Assembly: GCA_946481465.1 (NCBI GenBank)
Contig: CAMLOC010000113.1
Coordinates: 1-8,514, forward strand
Length of the DNA: 8,514 nt
Direction: 5' to 3'
Source of the DNA: an uncultured Shinella sp.
GTDB lineage: Bacteria > Pseudomonadota > Alphaproteobacteria > Rhizobiales > Rhizobiaceae
The position numbers were made by a program, and so were the translations under genes. The notes under the pieces are model-generated. The model was not told the DNA's origin, made no database searches, and saw only the letters and a program-made list of their open reading frames with translations. Each line of letters opens with the position of its first letter. Position 1 is the stretch's first letter. Shown here in pieces: positions 1 through 6,554 of this stretch.

Positions 1-224
1 ACGAGCCGACGAACCACCTCGACCTCGACACCAAGGAAATGCTGATCAAGGCGCTTTCCGAATACGAGGGCACCATGCTCTTCGTCTCGCACGACCGCCA
101 TTTCCTCGGCGCGCTGTCGAACCGCGTGCTGGAGCTCAACGGCGACGACGTGCATCAATATCCGGGCGGCTATACCGAATATGTCGCCCAGACCGGCCAC
201 GAGGCGCCCGGCCTGCCGAACTGA
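1..224 (+). CDS. ABC-F family ATPase, C-terminal end (partial)
   Basis: This is the 3' end of a gene that begins before the window; the reading frame is open from base 3 and stops with TGA at 222-224. The visible 73 residues begin inside the Walker B/D-loop (EPTNHLD, with the preceding Asp cut by the window edge). The H-switch SHDRHFL follows around bases 87-107, then the YPGGYTEYV element that usually ends the second nucleotide-binding domain of ABC-F proteins. EPTNHLD plus SHDRxFL is diagnostic of the soluble, duplicated-ATPase ABC-F proteins (Uup/EttA/YbiT type), which act on ribosomes or in antibiotic protection rather than transport. There is no long C-terminal coiled coil after the ATPase domain, which argues against a classical Uup. 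The exact subfamily cannot be decided from this fragment. The cupin gene ends convergently 24 bp away, and no hairpin terminator is visible between them. Confidence 0.9.
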   Translation, partial: EPTNHLDLDTKEMLIKALSEYEGTMLFVSHDRHFLGALSNRVLELNGDDVHQYPGGYTEYVAQTGHEAPGLPN

Positions 225-248
225 TCCAAAGGGACGGGCGGACGGTTC

Positions 249-650
249 TCAGGCCTTGCCGAGATATTGCGCGTCCGTCACCTGCTCCAGCCAGGTCACC
301 GGGGAACCGTCCTGCGCCTCGGCGATGGCGACATGGGTCATCGCGGTCCTGTCCGTCGCGCCGTGCCAGTGTTTCTCGCCGGGCGGGAACCAGACGACGT
401 CGCCCGGGCGGATCTCCTCGATCGGTCCGCCCTCGCGCTGCGCCCAGCCGAGGCCGGCGGTGACGATGACGGTCTGGCCGAGCGGGTGGGTGTGCCAGGC
501 GGTGCGGGCGCCGGGCTCGAAGGTGACGATGGCGCCGCCGGCGCGGCCGGGGGCTTCCGCCTTGAAGGGCGTGTCGAGGCGCACCTTGCCGGTGAAATAG
601 TCGGCCGGGCCCGGCGTCGAGGGGCTGCTGCCGTTGCGCTTGATATCCAT
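249..650 (-). CDS. Small cupin, (R)-hydroxynitrile-lyase-like
   Basis: A 133-residue single-domain cupin, cytoplasmic with no signal peptide. Cupin motif 1 reads H53-T-H55-P-L-G-Q59 and motif 2 contains PGE-K-H94-W-H96. H53, H55, Q59 and H94 match the metal-ligand set of the manganese cupins described as (R)-selective hydroxynitrile lyases (Granulicella/Acidobacterium type). H106, in the MTH motif, corresponds to a further conserved active-site histidine of that group. The overall resemblance, recalled from memory, runs nearly end to end: MDIKR start, [34 protein letters not shown]. The start ATG is supported by AGGAGA five bases upstream (plus-strand 656-661). The real metabolic role of such cupins in bacteria is unclear, and the lyase activity may be a side activity. 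The gene stands alone and is divergent from the flavoprotein gene. Family assignment is confident; the reaction is not. Confidence 0.88.
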   Translation of the reverse strand: MDIKRNGSSPSTPGPADYFTGKVRLDTPFKAEAPGRAGGAIVTFEPGARTAWHTHPLGQTVIVTAGLGWAQREGGPIEEIRPGDVVWFPPGEKHWHGATDRTAMTHVAIAEAQDGSPVTWLEQVTDAQYLGKA

Positions 651-676
651 GTCGATCTCCTGATTCTGCGTCGCGC

Positions 677-684
677 ACTATATA
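677..684 (-). promoter_or_regulatory. Candidate -10 element of the cupin gene
   Basis: The minus strand reads TATATAGT here, giving overlapping TATATA and TATAGT hexamers about 26-30 bases before the cupin start. It is the only AT-rich patch in a GC-rich gap. No convincing -35 hexamer lies at 16-18 bp spacing, so this is a weak proposal based on composition and position. Confidence 0.3.
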
Positions 685-756
685 CCGGCACGAACGCTGG
701 CGGAGCCGGCGGGGACGATTTATGAGAACGGCTCAGGGTTTCAAGACGGGTGCGGA

Positions 757-2019
757 ATGGAAAAGCGGCGCATAGGGATCGTCGGCGGCGGGCCGGCCGG
801 GTTGATGGCGGCAGAAGTGCTTTCGGCGCGCGGCCATGCAGTGCGCGTGCTGGAGGCCATGCCGACCATCGGACGAAAGTTCCTGCTGGCCGGGAAATCG
901 GGGCTCAACATCACCCATTCCGAACCCTATGACCGTTTCGCCGCCCGCTTCGGCGCGGCGGGTGGGCGTCTGCGGGCGGCGCTCGATGCCTTCACGCCCG
1001 GGGACCTGCGAGCCTGGGCCGAGGGGCTCGGCACGCAGACCTTCGTCGGGTCCTCCGGGCGGGTGTTCCCGGTCGCCATGAAGGCCTCGCCGTTGCTTCG
1101 GGCCTGGCGGGCGCGGCTGGAAGGGCAAGGCGTCGATATCCGCGTGCGCCATCGCTGGACGGGATTTGCGCCGGAAGGGCTGCGTTTCGAGACGCCCGAG
1201 GGCGTCGCCGTGATGGCGTTCGATGCGGTCCTCATGGCGCTCGGCGGCGCGAGCTGGCCCCGGCTCGGCTCGGATGCGGGCTGGGTCGATTGCCTCGCGG
1301 AACGGGGTGTCGGCATCGCGCCCTTCCGCCCGGCCAATTGCGGTTTCGACGTGGACTGGTCGCCGTTCTTCGTCGAGCGCTTCGCGGGCGCGCCGGTCAA
1401 GGGCGTGACGGCGCGGTCTGCCGCCGGCACGATCCCCGGCGAATTCGTCATCTCGAAGACGGGCATCGAGGGCAGCCTCGTCTATGCCCATGCGGCGGCG
1501 CTGCGCGACGCGCTGGAAGCGGCGGGCGCGGCATGCCTCACGCTCGATCTTGCGCCCGGGCGGAGCGCCACGCGGCTTGCGGCCGATTTGGCCCGGCAGG
1601 GCGGCAAGGCGAGCTTTTCCAGCCGGCTGCGCAAGGGGGCCGGCCTCGACGGGGTCAAGGCGGCCCTGCTGCGGGAATGCATCCGGGATGTCCAGGCCTT
1701 GCCGCCGGACGCGCTGGCCGCGGCCATCAAGGCGCTGGCCATCCCCCTCGTCCGGCCGCGGCCGATCGCGGAGGCGATCTCCGCGGCGGGCGGCATCCGG
1801 TTCGATGCCATCGACGCGGACTATGGGCTGAAGGCCTTGCCGGGCGTTTTCGCAGCCGGCGAAATGCTCGACTGGGAAGCGCCGACCGGCGGCTACCTGC
1901 TGACGGCCTGCCTTGCGACCGGGCGGGCAGCTGCGGAGGGGATCGATCGCTGGCTATCCAATCAGGCGGATCGAGCCGGTACGGTCAGCCGCGCTTCGGC
2001 CGCGTCGGCGCCTGGCTGA
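757..2019 (+). CDS. FAD-dependent oxidoreductase, YhiN/HI0933 type (TIGR03862-like)
   Basis: A 420-residue flavoprotein. The N-terminal Rossmann dinucleotide-binding motif is G10-G-G12-P-A-G15, followed by the acidic end of the second strand (E33). The family hallmark GRKFLLAGKSGLNITH lies at residues 39-54. The C-terminal FAD contact region AAGEMLDWEAPTGGY is at about 366-380, followed by a hydrophobic ATG-rich helix. These features place it in the HI0933/YhiN group of FAD/NAD(P)-binding proteins, whose physiological substrate is unknown. It is predicted to be cytoplasmic. The start at 757 gives the glycine motif its usual distance from the N-terminus; the ribosome binding site before it is weak (GACGGG). 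The last 19 or so residues after the family core are Ala/Ser/Arg-rich and run into the antisense 3' end of the iclR-type gene, overlapping it by 35 bp. There is no obvious functional link to the transport operon. Confidence 0.9.
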   Translation: MEKRRIGIVGGGPAGLMAAEVLSARGHAVRVLEAMPTIGRKFLLAGKSGLNITHSEPYDRFAARFGAAGGRLRAALDAFTPGDLRAWAEGLGTQTFVGSSGRVFPVAMKASPLLRAWRARLEGQGVDIRVRHRWTGFAPEGLRFETPEGVAVMAFDAVLMALGGASWPRLGSDAGWVDCLAERGVGIAPFRPANCGFDVDWSPFFVERFAGAPVKGVTARSAAGTIPGEFVISKTGIEGSLVYAHAAALRDALEAAGAACLTLDLAPGRSATRLAADLARQGGKASFSSRLRKGAGLDGVKAALLRECIRDVQALPPDALAAAIKALAIPLVRPRPIAEAISAAGGIRFDAIDADYGLKALPGVFAAGEMLDWEAPTGGYLLTACLATGRAAAEGIDRWLSNQADRAGTVSRASAASAPG

Positions 2020-2767
2020 GGCTGGCGGCGGCGTCCTTCAGGCAGGCAAGATAGCGGTCGCGGTTGGCAAGCCCGTCGTCGCGCGGGGTGACGAGGCAGA
2101 GCGTGGCGGCGGCATGCCCCTCGTCCATGACCGGCACGGCGAAACAATGGGTAAAGCTGTCGACGATGCTGTTGAAGGTGAAGAAGCCTTCGCGTTCGGC
2201 CTGGCGCACCTCGGCGAGGAAGGCCTTCGGATCAAGCCACTCGCCGCCCGGCAGCTGGAAATCCTGCGGCGGGATGAAGGCGAGGATTTCCTCGTTCGTC
2301 ATATGCGCGACGAGCAGGCGACCCGAGGCCGTCCACGGGATCGGCACCGACTGGCCGACATCGGTGGAGATGCGGAAGGGCCGCGCGCCCTCGCGCATGC
2401 GCACGACGGTGTATTTGTCGCCGTCCAGCATGCAGAACTGCGCCGTCTCGCGCGTTTCGTCCGCCAGACGCTCCAGCGCCGCCTCGCATTCGCGGGTGAA
2501 GTCGAAATGGTTCTCATAGGCCGCGCCGAGGAAATAGAGTTTCCGCCCGAGATAGACGCGGCCGTCGCCGCCGGTGAATTCCAGGATGCCGTTGCGCAGG
2601 AGGAGGTTCACCAGTTCGTAGACCGATGAACGCGGCGCGCCGATCTGCGCGGCGATCTCGTTCGGCTTCAGCGCCTGGCGTTTCTGGCGCAGGAAATCGA
2701 GGATCTCGAAGGCGCGATCGAGCCCCCGGGCGCGCTTGCCGCCTGCATCGTCCGCAATAGCATCCAT
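1985..2767 (-). CDS. IclR-family transcriptional regulator
   Basis: A 260-residue regulator with the two-domain IclR layout. The N-terminal winged helix-turn-helix spans about residues 14-80: GLDRAFEILDFL is helix 1, LKPNEIAAQIGAPRSSVYEL is the helix-turn-helix with the recognition helix near 46-56, and the wing follows, ending in YLGRKLYFLG. The C-terminal GAF-like effector domain spans about 90-250 and has the usual FAVPVMDEGHAAATLCLV strand pair near the end. IclR proteins bind small metabolites (often sugar acids, aromatic acids or lactones) and act as dimers or tetramers at palindromic operators. The start chosen is the ATG at 2765-2767, with AGGGA nine bases upstream; a longer in-frame form would run through the divergent promoter into the next gene and is unlikely. 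The gene is divergent from the transporter operon, so control of that operon and of itself is the natural inference. The effector is unknown. Confidence 0.93.
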   Translation of the reverse strand: MDAIADDAGGKRARGLDRAFEILDFLRQKRQALKPNEIAAQIGAPRSSVYELVNLLLRNGILEFTGGDGRVYLGRKLYFLGAAYENHFDFTRECEAALERLADETRETAQFCMLDGDKYTVVRMREGARPFRISTDVGQSVPIPWTASGRLLVAHMTNEEILAFIPPQDFQLPGGEWLDPKAFLAEVRQAEREGFFTFNSIVDSFTHCFAVPVMDEGHAAATLCLVTPRDDGLANRDRYLACLKDAAASLSQAPTRPKRG

Positions 2768-2821
2768 TTCGTCTGTCCCTGCCCTTCGTTCCGTCCAGCT
2801 TCTCCCGCCGCCCGCGCCATC

Positions 2822-2827
2822 TGTCAA
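2822..2827 (-). promoter_or_regulatory. Candidate -35 hexamer for the iclR-type gene
   Basis: The minus strand reads a perfect TTGACA, 54 bases before the regulator start codon. The hexamers 16-18 bp downstream (around GAGAAG) are poor -10 matches, so the assignment is weak. It is listed because no better minus-strand promoter is visible close to the start. Confidence 0.25.
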
Positions 2828-2851
2828 TGCGCAAGGCAGGACGGTGCTGCG

Positions 2852-2865
2852 CGCGAAAATTCGCG
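2852..2865. promoter_or_regulatory. Palindrome A, candidate operator
   Basis: CGCGAA-AA-TTCGCG: perfect 6-bp arms around an AA centre. The core CGAAAATTCG is repeated exactly in palindrome B, 29 bp away centre to centre. It lies just upstream of the candidate operon promoter. Its position between a divergent IclR-type regulator and its presumed target suggests a regulator binding site; which protein binds is inferred only. Confidence 0.5.
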
Positions 2866-2873
2866 AGCCCCTC

Positions 2874-2901
2874 TTGCGAGGCCGAAAATTCGGCATAAGA
2901 T
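2874..2901 (+). promoter_or_regulatory. Candidate sigma-70 promoter of the transporter operon
   Basis: TTGCGA (2874-2879) and TAAGAT (2896-2901) are separated by 16 bp and each match the consensus hexamers at 4 of 6 positions. Palindrome B fills the spacer almost exactly, a typical place for an operator. A competing -10 element, TATAAA (2915-2920), matches at 5 of 6 positions but has no good -35 at the right distance. Transcription would start about 55-90 bases before the binding-protein start codon. Confidence 0.45.
2881..2894. promoter_or_regulatory. Palindrome B, candidate operator
   Basis: GCCGAA-AA-TTCGGC: perfect 6-bp arms around an AA centre, sharing the 10-bp core CGAAAATTCG with palindrome A. 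It sits between the candidate -35 and -10 hexamers, so a bound protein would compete with RNA polymerase. The short loop and lack of a T-run argue against a terminator. Confidence 0.5.
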
Positions 2902-2927
2902 CGCGCAAGTCCGATATAAAGATCATG

Positions 2928-2945
2928 TGTTCAATATATTGGACA
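2928..2945. promoter_or_regulatory. 18-bp imperfect palindrome, candidate IclR-type operator
   Basis: TGTTCAATATATTGGACA has a perfect inner CAATATATTG palindrome and outer TGT/ACA arms, with a single mismatched pair (2931/2942). Length, AT-rich centre and outer TGTTC-like arm resemble operators of IclR-family proteins, which are usually 13-18 bp. It lies downstream of both candidate -10 elements, where binding could block elongation, or it may be the true operator for a promoter placed differently. Confidence 0.5.
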
Positions 2946-2952
2946 ATCACGG

Positions 2953-2997
2953 ATGGCAAGCCCGTACCTGCTGCCGCAAAAAAGGGGAACGACATGA
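2953..2997 (+). other. Short upstream reading frame, 14 codons
   Basis: ATG at 2953 opens a frame encoding MASPYLLPQKRGTT and stops with TGA at 2995-2997, overlapping the binding-protein start ATG (2994-2996) as ATGA. It spans the AAGGGG ribosome binding site of the downstream gene, so translation through it would affect or couple initiation there. Its own ribosome binding site is weak (GGA nine bases upstream). It may be chance; the peptide resembles nothing I recognise. Confidence 0.25.
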
Positions 2998-4064
2998 AAA
3001 CTCTTGAAAACTGCCCGACCGTTTCGCTGCGCAGCCGCCTTCTTGCGGGTGCCGCTGCCGCTGCGGCCGTCCTCGTCCTATCCGCCGGCACCGCGTCTGC
3101 CGCCGCCAACTGCATCAAGGGCGACCGCAAGGCGCCCTATACGGTCGGCTGGGCGAACATCTATTCGGTGCCGACCTGGATGAAGCAGACGGAAGGCACC
3201 ATTTCCGCCGAGGTCGAGGAACTGAAGAAGGCCGGTCTCGTGAAGGACCTGATGATCACGGACGCGCAGGGCAACGCCCAGACGCAGATCCAGCACATCC
3301 AGTCGATGATCGACGCCAATGTCGACGCGATCGTGGTCATCGCCGGCTCCTCCAATGCGCTCGACCGCGTCATTTCGGACGCCTGCGACAAGGGCATCGC
3401 GGTGGTGAACTTCGACAGCCTCGTCAACACGGACAAGGTGACGGCGAAGATCAACACCGATTCCGGCGAATGGGGCGCGGGTGCCGCCAAGTGGCTTGCC
3501 GACCAGCTCGGCGGCAAGGGCAAGATCATCGTCATGAACGGCCCGGCCGGCATTTCCGTCAGCGATGACCGCCGCAAGGGCGCCCAGCCGGTGCTCGACG
3601 CCAATCCGGGCCTCGAAATCATCACCGAGACCAACACGGAGTATAATTCCGCCCCCGCGCAGGAGGCGATGACCAGCCTGCTCTTCGCCAATCCGGAGAT
3701 CGACGGCGTGCTTTCGCTCGGCGGCGCGATCTCGGCCGGCTCCGTCATGGCCTTCGACCGCCAGGGCCGCGAGCAGGTGCCGATTACCGGCGAGAACGCC
3801 CGCCAGTTCCTCGAACTGTGGAAGGAAAAGGGCCTCAAGGGCTGGGCCACCATGCAGCCGAACTGGCTCGGCGCGCTCGCCGTCTACACGGCCGTGCAGG
3901 CGCTGGAGGGCAAGGACGTGCCGGCCTTCGTCAAGGTGCCGCTGCCCGTCATCGACGACAGCACCATCGACACCTACCTTGCCCGCGCCGACCAGTTCCC
4001 GGCCGACGGCTACATCTACTCGGATTACGACAAGGCGCTGTTCGACAAGTTGCTCGCCCAGTAA
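2994..4064 (+). CDS. Periplasmic sugar-type substrate-binding protein of a CUT2 ABC importer
   Basis: A 356-residue protein. Residues 1-36 form a Sec signal peptide: basic start, Arg13/Arg15, a hydrophobic Ala/Val/Leu core at about 16-31, and an Ala-Ser-Ala cleavage site at 34-36. There is no lipobox cysteine, so the mature protein should be free in the periplasm. The mature part has the two-lobe periplasmic-binding fold of the RbsB-like Peripla_BP_4 family: strand YTVGWAN, then AQTQIQHIQSMIDANVDAIVV (the classic repeated first-lobe motif), GIAVVNFDS, KIIVMNGPAGISVSDDRRKG and the C-terminal QPNWLGALAVYTAVQAL helix. C40 and C131 are the mature-region cysteines and could form a disulfide. The ATG at 2994 has AAGGGG six bases upstream and gives a complete signal peptide; an upstream in-frame extension has neither. 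It is the first operon gene, 19 bp before the ATPase gene. The ligand is unknown: a sugar, sugar acid or lactone is likely from the family. Confidence 0.92.
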   Translation: MKTLENCPTVSLRSRLLAGAAAAAAVLVLSAGTASAAANCIKGDRKAPYTVGWANIYSVPTWMKQTEGTISAEVEELKKAGLVKDLMITDAQGNAQTQIQHIQSMIDANVDAIVVIAGSSNALDRVISDACDKGIAVVNFDSLVNTDKVTAKINTDSGEWGAGAAKWLADQLGGKGKIIVMNGPAGISVSDDRRKGAQPVLDANPGLEIITETNTEYNSAPAQEAMTSLLFANPEIDGVLSLGGAISAGSVMAFDRQGREQVPITGENARQFLELWKEKGLKGWATMQPNWLGALAVYTAVQALEGKDVPAFVKVPLPVIDDSTIDTYLARADQFPADGYIYSDYDKALFDKLLAQ

Positions 4065-4083
4065 TTCCCTGAAGGATGCCGTC

Positions 4084-5592
4084 ATGACGGAAACAAGACC
4101 CCTGCTGGAAGCCCGGCAGGTGTTCAAGGGATTTTTCGGCAATCCCGTTCTGAAGGGCGTCGACATCGCCCTTCACCCGGGCAGGGTTCATGCCCTGCTC
4201 GGGGAGAACGGCGCGGGAAAATCCACGCTGATCAATCTCCTCTCCGGCGCTCTCCAGCCGGATAGCGGCGCCATCCTCGTCGACGGCCGGCCGGTCGGGC
4301 GTTTCAGCCCGGCCGCCGCGCGCGCGGCAGGCATCGCCGTGGTGCAGCAGGAGCTGAGCCTTGCCGCCGACCTGTCGATCGCCGAGAATATCGGGCTCGG
4401 CGCCTTTCCGCGCCGTTTCGGCCTCATCGACTATGCCGCGCTTCACAGGGGCGTGCAGGACGTCTGCGCCATGGTCGGGCTCACCGAACCGCTCGACATG
4501 CCGGTCGCCGACCTTTCGCTCGGCCGCCGGCAGATGGTGGAGATCGCCAAGGCGCTGTTCCGCAAGCCGCGCGTCCTCATCCTCGACGAGCCGACCTCTT
4601 CCCTTTCCGCGCATGAGGCCGGCATTCTCGCCCGCCTCATCGGGACGCTGCGCGATCGCGGCACGGCGCTCCTCTACATCTCCCATCGGCTCAACGAGGT
4701 GCAGGCGCTCTGCACCCATGTGACGGTGCTGAAGGACGGCGGCGTCACGGCGGACCAGTCGCTGGCCGGCATCGACGGCGAGGGCCTGGTGCGCCTCATG
4801 GTGGGCCGCGAGACGGGCGATCTCTTCCCGCCGCGCCCGGTGGCCGAAGCCGGCGCGACACGCATCAGCGTCGAGACGTTCTCGGCCGGCCTCGTGCGCG
4901 AGATCGGCTTTTCGGCCCGCGCCGGCGAGATCGTCGGCATCGGCGGCCTTGTCGGGCAGGGGCAGGAAGACCTGCTGCTCGGCCTCTATGGCGCCATTCC
5001 AGCAAAGGCCGGCCAGGCCGAGGTGTGCGGCCTTCCCCGCCTGCCGGCCCATGTCGGCGAGGCGAATACCGCGGGCATCGTCTATGTGCCGGCCGACCGC
5101 AAGCACGAGGGGTTGGTCCTGCCCCATTCCATCGCCTCCAACCTCATCCTGCCCTCGCTCGGCCGCCTCGCCCGCCGCGGTTTTCGCGACCGCGCGGCAG
5201 AGACCGGGCTGATCGCCGACCTGGCGCGGCGCCTGACGATCAAGGGCGATACCGCCCGGCCGGTCCAGGCGCTCTCCGGCGGCAACCAGCAGAAGGTGGC
5301 GCTCGCCAAGTGGCTGCCGCTCGATCCGTCCGTGCTGCTCCTCAACGATCCGACGCGCGGCGTCGACATCGAGACCAAGCGCGAAATCTACCTCATGCTG
5401 CGCGCGTTTGCCGCCGAAGGGCGGCTCGTCATCCTCGCCAGTTCCGACACGCCGGAACTCGTCCATCTGTGCGACCGCGTCGTCGTCTTGCGCGAGGGAC
5501 GCGTCGCGGCCCGGCTTTCCGGCGCCGCGATCAGCGAGGAGGCCATTGTCGGCGCGGCCATGGGCATCCACGAACAGGGAGAGGCCGCATGA
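4084..5592 (+). CDS. CUT2-type sugar ABC transporter ATPase with two fused nucleotide-binding domains
   Basis: A 502-residue cytoplasmic ATPase of the RbsA/MglA/XylG type, of normal length for the family. Domain 1: Walker A GENGAGKST (40-48), signature LSLGRRQ (144-150), Walker B ILDEP (D168, E169) and H-switch H201. Domain 2 is degenerate, as is usual in this group: the Walker A region reads GGLVGQGQED (287-296) without the lysine, while the signature LSGGNQQ (397-403) is canonical. The second Walker B reads LLNDPTRGVD, where CUT2 proteins usually have LDEPTRGVD, so N421 and D422 replace Asp and Glu. One intact ATP site would therefore form from domain-1 Walker A plus the domain-2 signature. 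AAGGA seven bases upstream supports the start. The stop codon overlaps the first permease start as ATGA. It should power both permeases. Confidence 0.95.
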   Translation: MTETRPLLEARQVFKGFFGNPVLKGVDIALHPGRVHALLGENGAGKSTLINLLSGALQPDSGAILVDGRPVGRFSPAAARAAGIAVVQQELSLAADLSIAENIGLGAFPRRFGLIDYAALHRGVQDVCAMVGLTEPLDMPVADLSLGRRQMVEIAKALFRKPRVLILDEPTSSLSAHEAGILARLIGTLRDRGTALLYISHRLNEVQALCTHVTVLKDGGVTADQSLAGIDGEGLVRLMVGRETGDLFPPRPVAEAGATRISVETFSAGLVREIGFSARAGEIVGIGGLVGQGQEDLLLGLYGAIPAKAGQAEVCGLPRLPAHVGEANTAGIVYVPADRKHEGLVLPHSIASNLILPSLGRLARRGFRDRAAETGLIADLARRLTIKGDTARPVQALSGGNQQKVALAKWLPLDPSVLLLNDPTRGVDIETKREIYLMLRAFAAEGRLVILASSDTPELVHLCDRVVVLREGRVAARLSGAAISEEAIVGAAMGIHEQGEAA

Positions 5593-6554
5593 GCGCCGTT
5601 CCGTCTTCCGGCTGGCTTTACGGAGCCATCCAGCGCGGCCGCAATCGCGGCCTCGGCGGCCTCTACCTGGTCGTCGCCGCCTTCCTCGTCCTCTATGCCG
5701 TGCTCTTTCCGGGCCTCCTCACCGTCGGCGGCTTTTCCAAGTTCACGCAGAACTGGTTCCCGCTGGCGCTCGTCACCATGGCGCAGGCGCTCCTGATGCT
5801 GAACGGCGGCATCACGCTCGCCATCGGCCCACTGGTGAGCCTTGGCGCGGTGATCGCGGCGACGACGATGGACGGCGTGCTCGGCGTGCCCGGCGGTATC
5901 CTCGCCGTCGCATTTGCCGGCCTTGCCATCGGCGCCGTCACCGGCGCCATCGTCGCCCATCTGCGACTGCCGGCCATCATCGTCACGCTCGCCGGTTCCT
6001 TCATCATCACCGGCGTCGCGCTCATCCTCCTGCCGCGTCCGGGCGGCTTCATTCCGGGCTGGCTGTCGACGACGCTCGCCGGCCATACGCCCGTCGCCTT
6101 CGTGCTGCTCGTCCTCGTCCTCCTCGCCTGGAAGGCGTTCCTCGCGACGCCGCTCGGCATCGGCATCTATGCCGCCGGCGACAACCCGATCGGCGCCTAT
6201 CGCTCGGGCGTTCCGGTCGAGCGGGTCAAGATCGTCGCCTTCGCGCTGTCCGGCCTGCTGGCGGCGCTGGCCGGCCTCTTCGTCGCGGCGCAGACGGGGT
6301 CCGGCGATCCGGTCATCGGCACGCCCTTCACGCTGAATTCGATTGCGGCCGCCGTGCTCGGCGGCGTCGGCTTCCTCGGCGGCAAGGGCACGATGCGGGG
6401 CGCGATCTGCGGCAGCCTGCTGCTCTCGGTCATGATCAACGTCATGTTCTTCCTCGGCTTCCCGCCGGTGGCCCAGTACGTCGCGCAGGGCCTGATCATC
6501 GTCGGCGCCGTCGCGGTGCCGGAACTCTTGAAGCAATGGAGGGCAAAGCGATGA
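5589..6554 (+). CDS. CUT2-type sugar ABC transporter permease, subunit 1
   Basis: A 321-residue inner-membrane protein of the BPD_transp_2 (RbsC/XylH-like) family. It has many hydrophobic segments, beginning with GLYLVVAAFLVLYAVLF at about 24-40, consistent with the eight to ten helices of the family. The conserved family segment GIYAAGDNPIGAYRSGVPVE, followed by KIVAFALSGLLAALAGL, forms the cytoplasmic loop that contacts the ATPase. NSIAAAVLGGVGFLGGKGT is the standard late motif. The family GGIDLSVG element is altered to GGITLAIG (73-80), unlike the second permease, so the two are likely non-equivalent halves of a heterodimer. Start: ATG overlapping the ATPase stop as ATGA, with AGGGAGAGG just upstream. 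It ends in an ATGA overlap with the second permease. Confidence 0.93.
   Translation: MSAVPSSGWLYGAIQRGRNRGLGGLYLVVAAFLVLYAVLFPGLLTVGGFSKFTQNWFPLALVTMAQALLMLNGGITLAIGPLVSLGAVIAATTMDGVLGVPGGILAVAFAGLAIGAVTGAIVAHLRLPAIIVTLAGSFIITGVALILLPRPGGFIPGWLSTTLAGHTPVAFVLLVLVLLAWKAFLATPLGIGIYAAGDNPIGAYRSGVPVERVKIVAFALSGLLAALAGLFVAAQTGSGDPVIGTPFTLNSIAAAVLGGVGFLGGKGTMRGAICGSLLLSVMINVMFFLGFPPVAQYVAQGLIIVGAVAVPELLKQWRAKR

Noticed and set aside
225..248. Terminator between the convergent ABC-F and cupin genes
   Set aside because: Only 24 bp, with no inverted repeat or T-run visible.
136..678. A 180-residue minus-strand frame overlapping the cupin gene
   Set aside because: Arg/His/Pro-rich and without domains, whereas the 249-650 frame on the same strand encodes an intact cupin with all metal ligands.
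2852..2894. Palindromes A and B as transcription terminators
   Set aside because: Arms are only 6 bp with 2-base loops and no following T-run on either strand; the divergent promoter location fits operators better.
2736..2993. N-terminal extension of the binding protein by 86 residues
   Set aside because: It would bury the signal peptide inside the protein and cover the promoter region. The ATG at 2994 has a good ribosome binding site.
1985..3130. A 381-residue form of the IclR regulator starting at 3130
   Set aside because: The extra 121 residues are low-complexity, have no regulator features, and would run through the divergent promoter into the binding-protein gene. The ATG at 2767 places the helix-turn-helix at the usual distance from the N-terminus.
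3949..5571. Long antisense open frame (540 residues) opposite the ATPase gene
   Set aside because: It is a by-product of high-G+C codon use in the real gene: Arg/Asp/Ala-rich composition, no recognisable domain, no promoter or ribosome binding site, and the opposite strand encodes a clear ABC ATPase.
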